From Ipomoea triloba (Eukaryota; Streptophyta; Magnoliopsida; Solanales; Convolvulaceae): a stretch of DNA of 64,000 bases. Position numbers and translations under genes: made by a program. Within the stretch, counting starts at the first letter, position 1; every line of letters begins with the position of its first letter. Positions 32,690 through 44,306 of this stretch are shown here, piece by piece. The notes under the pieces are model-generated. The model had not been told where the DNA came from and did not search any database. It saw nothing but the letters and a program-made list of their open reading frames with translations. Location: contig NC_044922.1 of NCBI RefSeq assembly GCF_003576645.1, positions 16,200,671 through 16,264,670 of the forward strand, given 5' to 3'.

Positions 32690-35544
32690 AGTGCGAGTTT
32701 TCTCTCTAGCACGTCTAGGGTTTTGTTTCCCCTCTTATGTTTTTTCTAGGGTTTTTGTTAGTTCGTGATTCTCCTTCCGATTGTACTAGTCGGTTTCTTT
32801 CGCTATGATTTGGTGTTGTTCTCTTGCGCTGCTTTGCCTACGCGTTTCTGCATGGCTACGGTTACGAATGGGGGTGGTGTTGGGAGTCTGACCGCAGGTT
32901 GGGCGGACTTTGTTCTGGATGATAAAGCAGAAGGTTTCGAACTGGTGAGGGAAGGCGTTGGTGTGATCTAGGTTGATAGGGAGGAGACATGGGTGGTGGT
33001 TGGACGATATCTAACTGAAAAGTTGGTGGAGGTCGAGTTCATGCGACATGTGATAGCCTCCGTTTGGCAACCGGTGAAGTGGGTTCAAATAACTGAAATA
33101 CAACCGAAGTTATTTTTGTTTGTGTTTTGCCACAAGACGGGCATGTTACAGGTGTTGGAGGAGGGGCCTTGGTCTTTCGAGAACAATACCCTTGATTGTA
33201 GGTAGGTTTGTGACAGTGTGTTCCCTGGGATGTTGTTTTTGACTCTGTAGATATGTGGGAGCAGATTTATGCTTTACCACTAGGATATACCTCATATGTG
33301 GTTCTTGAGCATATTGGTAACTTCGTTGGCTCCTTTGTTCGGTGCGACGACAGGTTTATTGGTGTGCCCTAGAGGACATTTTATCGTGTCCGTGTATCAA
33401 TTCCAGTTGCGCAACCATTAAAGTGGCGGATGAAGTTGATTAAGAGGGACAAGTCAACCTGCATCTTTCAGGTACGAGAGGCTGCATACCTATTGTTTTT
33501 TCTGTGTATTGTTGGAGCGTTCTTATAAGTTTTGCATTATTAATGCAAGGGAGTCCTACCTTCATGTTGAGCAGTACCTGTTCGGGGCAAAATTAAGGGT
33601 GGGGGTTGGTCGAGGTCCAAGGGCAGTGGGTGAGCCATGGTTGGTTCTGACGGAAGGTCAATCACGGGCAATGGAGTCTGTTGTTATTTTTAGCGATGTG
33701 CAGCGTGTTGCAGATACATGGCTGTCTGTCGGTGGTCAGGAGGGAGATTCTGGGGTTGTGGTGGTCTCTAAACGGCGGTAGGAAGGCGGGTTTAGTGGCG
33801 GTGGTAGGCGGCATGGAGGTGACAGTAATGATGTTTTGATGACCGACGTTTCAAAAAACTTATCTTTGGCGGGTTCTAGTTCCCAAACTCGCCCGTCTTC
33901 ATGAGTACTATTAGGTGGAACTATCGTGGCTTGGACAATCCACGTACAGTTTACGAGATTGTAGACCTTGTGTCCTATAAGAAGCTTGAGTTCCTTTTTC
34001 TTATGGAAACCAAGGTGGGGCAGATACATGCTGAACATTTCCGTGTCAAGCTGATAGTAATGGTTTAAGCGGGGGTCTGGCACTATTTTGGCAGAAGAAT
34101 TGCACTACCAGGCTTTTGTGTTTTTCAAAAAATCATGTTGATGTGGAGGTGAGCATTGCGAGTTTATCATGTTGGCACATGGCATGTTTCTATGGGTTCC
34201 CTGAGCGTAGTAGGAGGAGGGAATCATGGGACTTGTTGAGGTCCTTAGGTGGTAGATCCTCGTTGCTATGGGTGGTTATTGGAGATTTCAATGATCTCTG
34301 TTGTGTTGGCTTATTTTGATAATATATTCTGTTCTAGTGGCTCAGACTCTATGGAGCCTTTTTTAGCTCTATTGTACCTCAGGTCTCGCTGAGTGATAAT
34401 GACCTATGTTGCGTCCTTTTGAGTATGATGAAGTTAGAGCAACCCTATTTTGATTGTTTCCTAATAAAGCTAAGGGGCCCGATGGGATGAACCCAGGGTT
34501 TTATCAGCATTATTGGGATGTGGTTGGGGAGGATGTGTCGGCTTTTGTGGTTAATTGTCTAAATTCTTGCACTTTCTCAGAAGGGCTCAATGATACTAAT
34601 GTTTTGCTGATCCCCCCAAAAGAGTGTCCCTGAAACTGTGTCTGATTTAAGGCTTATAGCACTGTGCAATATTGTTTACAAAATCATAGCTAAGCTATTG
34701 GCGGACAGGATGGAGCCTTTGCTAGGGGGCCTAATCTCTGAGTCTCAAAGTGTTTTCATTCTAGATAGGCTCATCAATGATAATATTCTAGTGGCGGGGG
34801 AGGTGGGACACTTTTTGAATAGGAAGCAGTGTGGTATGATGGGATTGGGGCCTTAAGTTAGAATTGGCGAAGGCTTATGATCGTATGAAGTGGCATTTCC
34901 TATGAAAGATGTTGCTGGCGTTGGGTTTTTCTAATAGGTGGATTAACTTAATAATGCTCTGTGTCACTACAGTCTCGTATAATTTCATGATTAATGGGGC
35001 TAGTTGTGGACAGGTTACCCCTATTTGTGGTTTAAGGCAGGGAGACCCCCTCTCTCCGTATATGTTTATTATCTGTGCAAAGGGCATCTCTTTGCGGCTC
35101 CAGAAAGCTCAGGCGAAGGGCTCCATTCATGGGTGTAGGGTGGCCAAGGATGCCCTTTCACACTTATTTTTTTGTAGATGATAACCTCCTGTTCTTTAGG
35201 GCTAATGCCCAAGAAACCTGGCTTATTAAGCATTGTTTGGATGTGTACGAGTCTATGTCTGGGCAGGCGGTGAATTACCAAAAGTCTAGTGTTTGTTTTA
35301 GTAGGAATACTTCCAAGGTGAATATGGAGGAAGTGGCTGAGGTGTTAGGCGTTACACATGCACCTAATTTCGGCAAGTATTTGGGCTTGCCAGCTTTTGT
35401 AGGGAGGAACAAGAAAGCAACTTTCTCGTACATTGAGGATACGATCAGGCAAAGTATTAGTTCATGGAATCAGAGACTTCTCTCGCAGGCAGGTAAGGAG
35501 CTTTTGTTGAAGAATTTGGCACATGCAATGCCCACATTTTCAAT

Positions 35545-35590
<46 letters not shown>

Positions 35591-38500
35591 NNNNNNNNNN
35601 NNNNNNNNNNNNNNNNNNNNNNNNNNNNNNNNNNNNNNNNNNNNNNNNNNNNNNNNNNNNNNNNNNNNNNNNNNNNNNNNNNNNNNNNNNNNNNNNNNNN
35701 NNNNNNNNNNNNNNNNNNNNNNNNNNNNNNNNNNNNNNNNNNNNNNNNNNNNNNNNNNNNNNNNNNNNNNNNNNNNNNNNNNNNNNNNNNNNNNNNNNNN
35801 NNNNNNNNNNNNNNNNNNNNNNNNNNNNNNNNNNNNNNNNNNNNNNNNNNNNNNNNNNNNNNNNNNNNNNNNNNNNNNNNNNNNNNNNNNNNNNNNNNNN
35901 NNNNNNNNNNNNNNNNNNNNNNNNNNNNNNNNNNNNNNNNNNNNNNNNNNNNNNNNNNNNNNNNNNNNNNNNNNNNNNNNNNNNNNNNNNNNNNNNNNNN
36001 NNNNNNNNNNNNNNNNNNNNNNNNNNNNNNNNNNNNNNNNNNNNNNNNNNNNNNNNNNNNNNNNNNNNNNNNNNNNNNNNNNNNNNNNNNNNNNNNNNNN
36101 NNNNNNNNNNNNNNNNNNNNNNNNNNNNNNNNNNNNNNNNNNNNNNNNNNNNNNNNNNNNNNNNNNNNNNNNNNNNNNNNNNNNNNNNNNNNNNNNNNNN
36201 NNNNNNNNNNNNNNNNNNNNNNNNNNNNNNNNNNNNNNNNNNNNNNNNNNNNNNNNNNNNNNNNNNNNNNNNNNNNNNNNNNNNNNNNNNNNNNNNNNNN
36301 NNNNNNNNNNNNNNNNNNNNNNNNNNNNNNNNNNNNNNNNNNNNNNNNNNNNNNNNNNNNNNNNNNNNNNNNNNNNNNNNNNNNNNNNNNNNNNNNNNNN
36401 NNNNNNNNNNNNNNNNNNNNNNNNNNNNNNNNNNNNNNNNNNNNNNNNNNNNNNNNNNNNNNNNNNNNNNNNNNNNNNNNNNNTTTTTTTTTTTTTTTTT
36501 TTTTTTTTTTGGCTTCATGAGTGAGTTTGTTTATCAATTAAGAGAACCATGAACAGAAATTGGTGGGGTTCGGGGACTGAGAGAGGAATTCATTAGAAGG
36601 CTTAGGATTAAACTTTGGGGGTTTGTGTTTTAACGAGCTCCGTGCTTTCAATTTGGCAATGTTAGGGAATCAAGCCTGGCGATTTTTAACTATGCCCCAA
36701 TCTTTAGTAGCTAGAGTTTATAAGGCAATGTATTTTCCGAAAACCTCTTTTATTGATGCTTCTTTAGGGGGTTGCCCGAGTTATTGTTGAAGGAGTGTTA
36801 TGGTTGCTCATGATCTTGTTTGTGGTGGAGTAAGGTGTAGGATTGGTAATGGGAAATCAACTTTGGTCTGGGGGCACCCCTGGCTACCTGATGACCCAAG
36901 CCCGATGGTTCACACGCCTATGCTAGTTCAGTTGAGTGGTTTTCTTGTATCTGGTTTGATTGATGAAGGGAATAATACTTGGGATTGCTCTATTCTTATA
37001 GACCTATTCACCCTAGCTGATGTAGAACGTATTTCAAGGGTCTCCATCTCACCAAGCTATGAAAACTCGTGGAGTCCTGGTATTAGCATGGTGACCCAAG
37101 AGGTTGTTATTTTGTGAAGAGAGGGTATATGTGCATTGTTGGTGATTATTATAACACCCCTAACGCTTTTGAAAAATGGAACACCCTTTGGAAGATTAAG
37201 GTCCCCCTAAATGAAAGACTTTCTTATGGAGAGTTCTCAATGATATCTTCCCTATAACTACAAACCTGCTTTTAAACAGAGTAGATGCTTATCCTACATG
37301 TTCAATGTGTGGCCTAGTTCATGAGGATGTCATGCATGCACTTGTTATGTGTGATTTTACACAACTAGTTTGGCATGACTCTCTCCCCTACCTATCTCTA
37401 GTATAGTTGGCAGCACATTTAAATTGTGGTTTACAAATGTGATGAACATTAAGAAAACATTTGTGTGGTTGTTGCAGTCATTTATCATGTGTGGCGTGCT
37501 CAGAACAGCGCAGTATGAGATGGGTACCTTCCTACCCCGAAGAGAGTCTTGGCATCAGCTGCAACCTCCCTGCATGCGTGGAAGGAGGCGAAGCATAGTC
37601 ATCCGTCGTTGTTGCAGTAGACAACTCACATTGGTGCAGTGGTGGCCCCCATCCATTCTACTCAGGGGACATCGAATCAATTGCCCAGGTGTTTGTTCGA
37701 TGCTAGTTATCTCATTGACTCAATGAAGGCCTCTTTCGGGGTGATTTTGGTGTACCACCCAAGGTGAAGATTTTTTGTTGTCAGTTGGCTTCATCGTTTC
37801 TTCCAACCAGGGACGCCCTTAACTCGAAGCATGTTGCGTGCTCACTGGTTTGTCACATGTGCAGGGAGGAGGATGAAACTACGCTACATTTGTTTGCTGA
37901 ATGCCGAGAAGCTGTCCGTGCTTGGGCAGTATTGGGGGTGCTGGCAGCACCCGATTATACTGGAAATAATGCTAGTGAATGGTTCTTTAGCTGTGTTAGT
38001 GTTTTGTATGGTGACATATTAACTAAATTTGTTATGGCTTGTTGGGGTTTGTGGAACAGCAGGAATGATAGTGTTTGGAAGGGGGACTCACCTTTGATCT
38101 CAACATCACTCTTACATGGGCTCTAATGTTTCTGGAGAACTGGAGGGCTGATAACGAATCTAATCAAAATATAATTCCATGCATTGACCACCCTCGTTGG
38201 GTAAAGCCTCAACAGTAAAGAATTAAACTGAATACGGATGTAGCGATTAGCTAAAACAACAATATGATGAGTCTTGGTTGGGTGTTGTGAGATGATGATG
38301 GCCGGTTTCTTGCAGCCAAAAATATGTGTATGCCAGGGAATTATACGGTTAAAGAAGCTGAAGCTCTAAGTCTTCGGGAAGCTCTAAGTTGGCTTAAGGA
38401 CACATGCATGGGTACGTGGATGTGGAAATGGATTCCCAGATTGTTTATCATACTATTAGTACTCCTTCGTTAACTCTGCTTTTGGTTAATTAATTGATGA

Positions 38501-38678
38501 TGTTAGAATATTAGCATCTGCGATTATTAAGCGATATGCGAATCGTGTTGCTCATACTGTTGCACGAGATGCCATTTCTGAGTCAGATTGTAGGAGTGGT
38601 TTGACATTCCCCCATCTTTTCTTGTAAACTGTATTATTCGTGATTCAATGAATTAATTTCTTGTTTAAAAAAAAAAAA
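32690..38678 (+). mobile_element. Degenerate plant LINE with RNase H domain, composite of two copies
   Basis: Non-LTR retrotransposon relic ending in poly(A) (38668-38678). Order seen: ORF1-type DUF4283 region (VLEEGPWSFENN near 33150) and zinc-knuckle-like CFFC near 33490; start of the endonuclease (STIRWNYRGLDNPRTV, 33904) and its VVIGDFND motif (34280); reverse transcriptase from NKAKGPDGMNPGFYQ (34470), GLRQGDPLSPYMF (35030), and FVDDNLLFF (about 35170, normally FADD); WRFLTMPQSLVARVYKA (36680); zinc-binding RT tail (37200-37390); RNase H beginning near 37690; then a second zinc-binding tail CHMCREEDETTLHLFAEC (37850) and a second RNase H with LNTDVA, KEAEAL and EMDSQ. The repeated tail shows two LINE copies joined near 37755. 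Many stops and frameshifts; most of the endonuclease-RT linker is missing near 34315. Not active. Confidence 0.88.
35549..36510. other. Assembly gap (893 N) between poly(T) runs
   Basis: About 42 T (35549-35590), 893 N (35591-36483), then 27 T (36484-36510). Both flanks are the same LINE reverse-transcriptase gene. Left flank stops at AMPTFSMS and right resumes about 13 codons before MNRNWWGSG, which is roughly the normal spacing in plant LINEs. Translations across it are meaningless. Confidence 0.97.
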
Positions 38679-38690
38679 CAGATGACTATT

Positions 38691-38880
38691 TATGGTATCT
38701 TTAGAGAAGTTGGAGACATATCGTGGTAAGTTTGTAAGTTGAGGACCAAAGTTGGTAGCATCTCAAACTCAGGGGACTGTTAGTGGTAGTTTAGAGAAGT
38801 TGGAGAACTTATTATGATAGACTTATAAGTTGAGGATCAAAACTGGTAATGCCTTAAAGTCGGGGGACCTTTAGTGGAAT
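38691..38880. repeat. Tandem duplication, about 90-bp unit
   Basis: TTTAGAGAAGTTGGAGA starts both copies (about 38700 and 38790), each followed by AAGTTGAGGA-CAAA and ending GGGGAC-TTAGTGG. It resembles degraded MULE end sequence. The region from here to 39320 holds no gene. Confidence 0.6.
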
Positions 38881-39322
38881 TTACTCAGAATCAAATGTTA
38901 AATTAATTTGTACTTTTACTTTAATTTCCTTTTGCATCTCCCACAACTTATTCCGGCTTTCAGAACTAAACTTGTTAAAGGCCCCAACATGTGTGTTCTC
39001 ATATTTATTGGATAAACTAATATATAGGGCGAATTAAGGAATCTAAGGTAGAGATTCAATAAACAGCCTTATTTGCCAGGGAAATCGATGCCTCTGAACA
39101 TGTAAGCCAAAATATAGTCTACCTCAACAACATATATTCAGGTGAAGTTTGATTTCTTTAAATAAAATTTTGAATTCAAATTTTATAAATAAAATGTTAG
39201 ATACTGAAAAAATGTTCACATTATAAATTTTAATAAAATATTGTCAAATAAGCTCTCAAATTAATGACTTCTCTTCTAAAAGCAACAAAGCATTCGATTT
39301 TTAAAAAATTCTCTATGCCAAC

Positions 39323-39682
39323 CAGTGGCGGATCCAGAAAATTCTTCTAGTGGGGGCGAAACATTAATAGAAAAGAGATAGTTAAAAATAAATTAAAACA
39401 CTTAAAGAAATACTTCGTATAATCATAAATATTGTTAAATATAGGCGAAAAATAAAATATATGAAAACTTTATAAAAATATTCATAATAAAATATGAAAC
39501 ATAATTAATTTGATAGAGTCATTCAAATAGAAAACACATTATAAATTTTTTTTTATCTATATAATAAAAATTCAAAAAGTTTTGTTAAAAGAATAAGGAA
39601 TTGAACCCCTAACATTTATTTTAAGACAAACACATCTACCAACTAGTCAACCTAATCTCTTGCTTATTTTTATCTATTTTTA

Positions 39683-39727
<45 letters not shown>

Positions 39728-40026
39728 GCCATAAAAAGTGCAATAAAACAAAGCCATGCATCAACAAGTTTCGAACCCAATATATATTAAGCCATAAAAA
39801 GTGCAATAAAAAAAACCTATGCGTCAACAAGTTTTGAACTTGTGTGCTTTAGCAAAAAAATACACGCACTAACCACCTAGTCTAACAAATTCAATGTTAA
39901 TAGTATCTGTTTTAAAATATTTATACTAATATATGTACTATATATACATATATACATACAAAGACATATATGGGATAGGGAGTGGGGTGAGTGGGGGCAG
40001 GTGCCCCCATGCTGGATCCGCCACTG
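39323..40026. mobile_element. Non-autonomous hAT element with perfect 8-bp duplication
   Basis: 15-bp terminal inverted repeat CAGTGGCGGATCCAG at both ends; ATGCCAAC at 39315-39322 and 40027-40034. 704 bp, no transposase. Interior has a (TA)n run at 39684-39724 and a direct repeat of GCCATAAAAAGTGCAATAAA (about 39729 and 39791). The clean duplication suggests a fairly recent insertion. Confidence 0.92.
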
Positions 40027-40479
40027 ATGCCAACATTTAGGAGGGCGTATTCAATCATGACTTTTATAGATTTTTAAAGACTTTTATCAACTTTAAAAGT
40101 TTGGTGGTATTCAATTTAGACTTTTCAAAACTCTTTAAAAGTATACTGGTATTCGATTCAGACTTTTATTGAGTTTTTAAAAGTCTACTGGTATTCAAAA
40201 AGTTATTAACTTTCATAAATTCTATCAGAATATGATTTTTGTAGACTATTTCTTCATTAATATAAATAGATGAAATCCAGCCCTCCAACCCCAAACTTTT
40301 GAACATTCTCTACCGACTTTGTTTTCTTCTATTAAAACCAGACAAACTTTTTATTAATTTTATGGTACGTTTCAAACCTTTCATAAATACTCACATACTT
40401 TACTACGAAAAATTATTTTTTTTTAATATTCAGTGAAAAAAAATTGTTACGATTACAAAAATAACAAAATAAAAAAAAT

Positions 40480-40565
40480 GCTGCGATCGCAGCAAAAAAA
40501 AATTGCTGCGATCGCAGCAGGTTGCTGTTGTTCACAGCAAAATTTGCTGCGAACAGCAACAACAT
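40480..40565. repeat. Dense palindromes around GCTGCGATCGCAGC
   Basis: CTGCGATCGCAG occurs twice within 45 bp, followed by GTTGCTGTTGTTCACAGC and GCTGCGAACAGCAACAAC, which pair with each other. The cluster is GC-rich in a very AT-rich element and could form stem-loops. Confidence 0.75.
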
Positions 40566-40746
40566 AAATATTATTTTTTTTTTGTTTTTTAATTACATAT
40601 ATAGTATTATAATTTTATAATTTATATTTTATAATATTTATTTAATTAATATAATTTTATATAATTGTATGATAATTAATTATTAATATGTATTTGTGTT
40701 AAGTTGAATTTTTTGAGAGATTCTATTTATTTTATAGTAATTATAA

Positions 40747-40905
40747 ATGAGAGATGTTCATCAAGAGAAGAGTAAAAGTAAAAATAAAGTTAATAAAAAT
40801 TATGCATTATGGGCACCTGAGGAGAGTAATGAGTTGATGATTATTATATTACATAACATTAGTTGTTTCATTAGTTCAAGAAATATTTTTATTGGTTATA
40901 TTTAG
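40747..40905 (+). pseudogene. Remnant of Harbinger Myb/SANT-like protein
   Basis: A 52-codon frame: basic start, then KNYALWAPEESNELMIIILH. This resembles the first helix of the Myb/SANT-like domain (typically W-x-PEMD-x-LL) encoded by ORF1 of PIF/Harbinger transposons. It stops early, and the rest of the domain and the transposase are absent. The position inside an element with Harbinger ends supports the call, although the similarity is short. Confidence 0.5.
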
Positions 40906-41295
40906 TGAAAATTGATTATATTTTCTTTAGGTATAATATACTCTATTCTTGTGACAATCAATATTTTTTTTTTTTTGCAATTGATTACTTTATTTATGAT
41001 TTATAAAAATATAAATTTATAAGAAAATTATAAATAATGTATTAATAGAAGATTGAATGTTTTTACGTGTGTATTCAATTTAGAGTTTTAATGACTTTTT
41101 AATATGAAAAAGTTTTTAAAAGTGTATAAATGTTTGTCCTATGGATATTTATAAACTCTTACAAAGTTTATAAAAATTTAAAAGATTCTAGGAAAGTCTA
41201 CAAAAACTCTACAGATGTCAATTAAAATCCATCACTTCAAAAGTATTTGAAAGTCTTTAAAAGTCTTATTGAATACACCCCCCTTAGACGGTTTT

Positions 41296-41475
41296 TACTG
41301 ACTTTTTTTTTTAATACTACTGACTCTGTTACAATGTAACTTAGTGCCACTAGACCGCAAGGTTTTTGCTGGAGTTTACGTGCTAATCAGCTCAATTGCA
41401 TCAATTTGACAGAGCCAGTTTAATGTCAACTAGGACGACTCTATATGTCACTAGACCACAAAATCATTGGCTTAA
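41296..41475 (-). mobile_element. SINE copy, minus strand
   Basis: On the minus strand the head has GTGGTCTAGTGACAT (about 41445-41460) and the tail ends GAGTCAGTAGTATT plus A residues (41308-41335), matching the 3' end at 12343-12465. The element lies directly beside the right end of the Harbinger-like element. Confidence 0.6.
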
Positions 41476-41479
41476 TCCC

Positions 41480-42177
41480 AAAAATACAATCTAACTAATA
41501 CAACAATTTGTAAATGTTAGTAAGTGAACCACTAATCTAATTATAATATCCAGTAACAATTTCCCTTAATAATAAAGAGCTATAAACCAAGCTTTTCCCC
41601 AACAAAAAACACAACCTACCTAGCTAGCTTAGCTTCTTCCTTTTCTCAATCCCCCTTATCTATCTGGCCAGTTCCTGCATGCAAGATAGGAATATTCACA
41701 TGCAGCTGTATTATTAGCATTTTAATTAATTATATATATGACAAAAACAGAATGTTCCTCACTTCCTCCCAATTCAAACTCTTTCTCTAATCATCATTTG
41801 ATCTCTTGAGTTCCATCCAAGAAACCTTAAAGTGATGTTCTAAAACTAACCTAATTTTAAGTGATGACGAGAAAAACACACAATCACTATCCAATATCAT
41901 GATATTGCACTAAATAAATCCTATATTGTACTTGATCATAGTCGATAAAAGACCACAAAGAAGCAATTCAGCTTAGTTGATGATAGTTAACTACCTCAAA
42001 CCATATATCGTTGGAGTCAACTTAGAACCTTATCCAGTCAACAGTCCGATCAATTTAGCTGAGATTAAAAATAACAGAATTTAACCTATACATACAACTC
42101 CCTGACAACCTTTATTCTTTTCTTGCTAAAAAGGGCATAATAACCACACACTATACGTTCCCTTTCTGCTATATCTC
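41480..42177. other. Upstream region of the LEA_2 gene, no other gene seen
   Basis: AT-rich intergenic sequence. No repeats with clear ends and no supported ORF. Confidence 0.5.
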
Positions 42178-42184
42178 TATAAAA
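42178..42184 (+). promoter_or_regulatory. TATA box of the NDR1/HIN1-like gene
   Basis: TATAAAA lies 62 bp upstream of the ATG at 42246, in good position for a leader of about 30 nt. Confidence 0.6.
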
Positions 42185-42245
42185 CCAAGAAGCTAGGATT
42201 AAACTTGAACCACCACCCCAGAGCCACCGCCGTCCGGCCACAGCA

Positions 42246-42839
42246 ATGGCGCCTCCGACCACCCCCACCCCCCGACGGCCCTTCAGCCCACTGAGATGCA
42301 TCGGAATAATCCTCCTAACCACCATCATCATCGTGGGCCTAGTCATCCTCATCCTATGGCTAGCAGTCCGCCCTCACCGCCCCATTTACTTCGTCGAAAA
42401 CGGCGCCGTCCACAACTTCAACCTAACCACCGACAACCGCCTCACCGCCGACTTCAACTTCACCCTCAAAGCCTACAACCCCAACAAGCGCATCTCCATC
42501 TCCTACGCGCGCGTGGAGGCGCAGCTCTACTTCGGCAACGAGCAGATCGCGTTCGCCACGTGGCCCGCCGCCTTCAACCAGGCGGTGAGGAACGTCACGT
42601 ACCTCCCCCTGTTCCTTCCGGCCAAAAACGTCACGCTTTACGGCGACACCACTAGGGACTTCAAGAACGAGCGGTCCGCCGGAAAAGTGGACTTGGTGAT
42701 CAAGATTAACGCGCGGGTGAGATTCAAGATGGGGTCGTGGCGATCAAGGTATCGCACGCTTAGGGTTATATGCACCCCTACCGATTACTACTATTCTTCC
42801 AAGGGTTTTAAGGAGACTAAGTGTGACACCGACTTATAA
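42246..42839 (+). CDS. NDR1/HIN1-like (NHL) LEA_2 membrane protein
   Basis: Intronless, 197 aa. Layout: short Pro-rich cytosolic tail (PPTTPTPRRPFSPLR); one transmembrane helix, IIVGLVILILWLAVRP (about residues 22-42); then an extracytosolic LEA_2 domain with the family motif FNFTLKAYNPNKRISISY (about 70-88) and FATWPAAFNQAVRNVTYL. NLT, NFT and two NVT sequons suggest N-glycosylation. NHL proteins sit in the plasma membrane, and some act in pathogen response or sugar export; which applies here is unknown. The coding sequence is strikingly GC-rich compared with its flanks, mostly through C or G at third codon positions, which is native-looking for a single-exon gene rather than evidence of transfer. 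A clear TATA box lies upstream. The subgroup cannot be fixed by eye. Confidence 0.93.
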   Translation: MAPPTTPTPRRPFSPLRCIGIILLTTIIIVGLVILILWLAVRPHRPIYFVENGAVHNFNLTTDNRLTADFNFTLKAYNPNKRISISYARVEAQLYFGNEQIAFATWPAAFNQAVRNVTYLPLFLPAKNVTLYGDTTRDFKNERSAGKVDLVIKINARVRFKMGSWRSRYRTLRVICTPTDYYYSSKGFKETKCDTDL

Positions 42840-43820
42840 TATATTATTATGGGTTTTAAGTGTTTATTTATTTATGATTTTTTAAAATATTGTTTTAACG
42901 TAACCCGGTTTGCCTTTGGTGAGCTTGTGTATTTAAGTTTTATTTAATTTGTTATTACGGAGTATTATTTTTGGTTTGGATTGTCAATTGTAATTTATGT
43001 TGCAAAAATATTACTTGGACACTGAAAATCTACTCTCAACTTTTACTCCACTAATGAATTGTTTAGTTGGATGTAGTTGTAATTCAATTATAACACAATT
43101 TTTTGGCTATCCAAATTATAGTGTTTGGTTAGAGGGAATTGTAATTCTACCCATTTGTGGAATTGGAATTCTTGGACCCCCATAAGAATTGTAATTCGGG
43201 GTAGGGTGGGAAGGAAAAAACTAAGGAAATGACCCTTTTGCCCTTGATGCTGATTATTACTATTACACAATGGTATTTTTGTTTTTATATCACTTTTTTC
43301 CATCCAATTTTCAATAATTCTATTCATCCTTACCAAACAATGTAATTTGAATTTCTACTTTATTTCCCTTATTCTTTTCCCACATAATTATAAATCATTT
43401 CCCCCTAATTCATTCCTACCAACCAAACATCGTATAAGTGTTCAAATTTTATTGGAAGAATAAAAAAGAATGCATAAAAATCATGACCCCTATTATATTA
43501 AGCAATTAAAGAATACCACATTATATGAAGTAGAAAATGGAAGTATAAAATAAGAGTAAATGTACAATTACTATTTATGTTGTATGCTATTGGAATTTTG
43601 ATTCAATAATAATTATATAAAAACATTTTTTTAATGAACTGAATGGGCCCTTATAAATCCAAAATGTAGACAGATATGGGGTTTTCTGTAATATTGTTGC
43701 TAATTGGCCCAAATAGGCCCAAGACCAGTTGTTCTAAGGTGGACCATGCTCCACATAGCGTTGTATGGACGTACGTTTTTTTAATCGTTACCGCGAACCA
43801 ATGGTATATTATGTTATAAA
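42840..43820. other. Intergenic with a MITE-like repeat
   Basis: 43060-43430 looks like a MITE: GAATTGTAATTC phrases in both orientations, GTGTTTGGTTAGAGGG on the left and CCAACCAAACATCG on the right; ends not resolved. 43440-43570 resembles 8400-8540. At 43738-43760 GTGGACCATGCTCCACATAG resembles sequences beside other arrays. Confidence 0.5.
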
Positions 43821-44190
43821 TATGTATATTGTCAAATGAATCTGTATTAGAATTAAAGTGATATATTATTGTTTCTATAACGAAATTAATATGTGTGAAA
43901 AATGAAACTAAAAAACAGAGTCAATGCAATAACGTATATTGTCAAATGAAACTGAAGTATAATTAAAATGATACTTCAGTCTTAATATAGTGAAACTAGT
44001 GAGTGTAAAAATGAAACTAAAAAATAGAGCTCATGCAATAATGTGTACTGTCAAATGAATCTAAAGTGTAATTAAAATGATACTTCAATGTTAATATAAT
44101 GAAACTAGTGTGCATGAAAAATTAAACAAAATAAACATAGCACATATAATAACGTATATTGTTGAATGAAACTGAAGTGTAATTAAAATA
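43821..44190. repeat. Tandem repeat, about 110-bp unit, about 3.3 copies
   Basis: TATATTGTCAAATGAA starts near 43825, 43935, 44044 (variant) and 44155 (variant). Each unit continues with AATTAAAATGATACTTCA and GAAACTAGTG. No ORF. Confidence 0.85.
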
Positions 44191-44306
44191 ATACGACTCA
44201 ACTATATAACTTGAATTAATCTTATTTGGATTTGTATATTAGAGAAAATTCATATTACTTGAACAAAACGTTCCTAAGAGTTAATTTCAAATTTCAATTC
44301 ACTTTT

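Larger units (their letters stand above)
40040..41283. mobile_element. PIF/Harbinger-like element with TTA duplication
   Basis: Left end GGAGGGCGTATTCAATCATG; right end, inverted, GGGGGGTGTATTCAATAAGA; TTA at 40037-40039 and 41284-41286. Both subterminal regions repeat CTTTTAAAGACTTT-type phrases. At 1244 bp it is too long for a simple MITE and retains a Myb-like ORF remnant (40747-40905). Confidence 0.8.

Noticed and set aside
35075..36520. Long frame of 481 codons
   Set aside because: Only the first 170 codons are LINE reverse transcriptase; the rest is poly(T) and N.
42246..42839. Horizontal transfer of the GC-rich LEA_2 gene
   Set aside because: High GC at third positions is common in single-exon plant NHL genes, and the domain layout is typical of plants.
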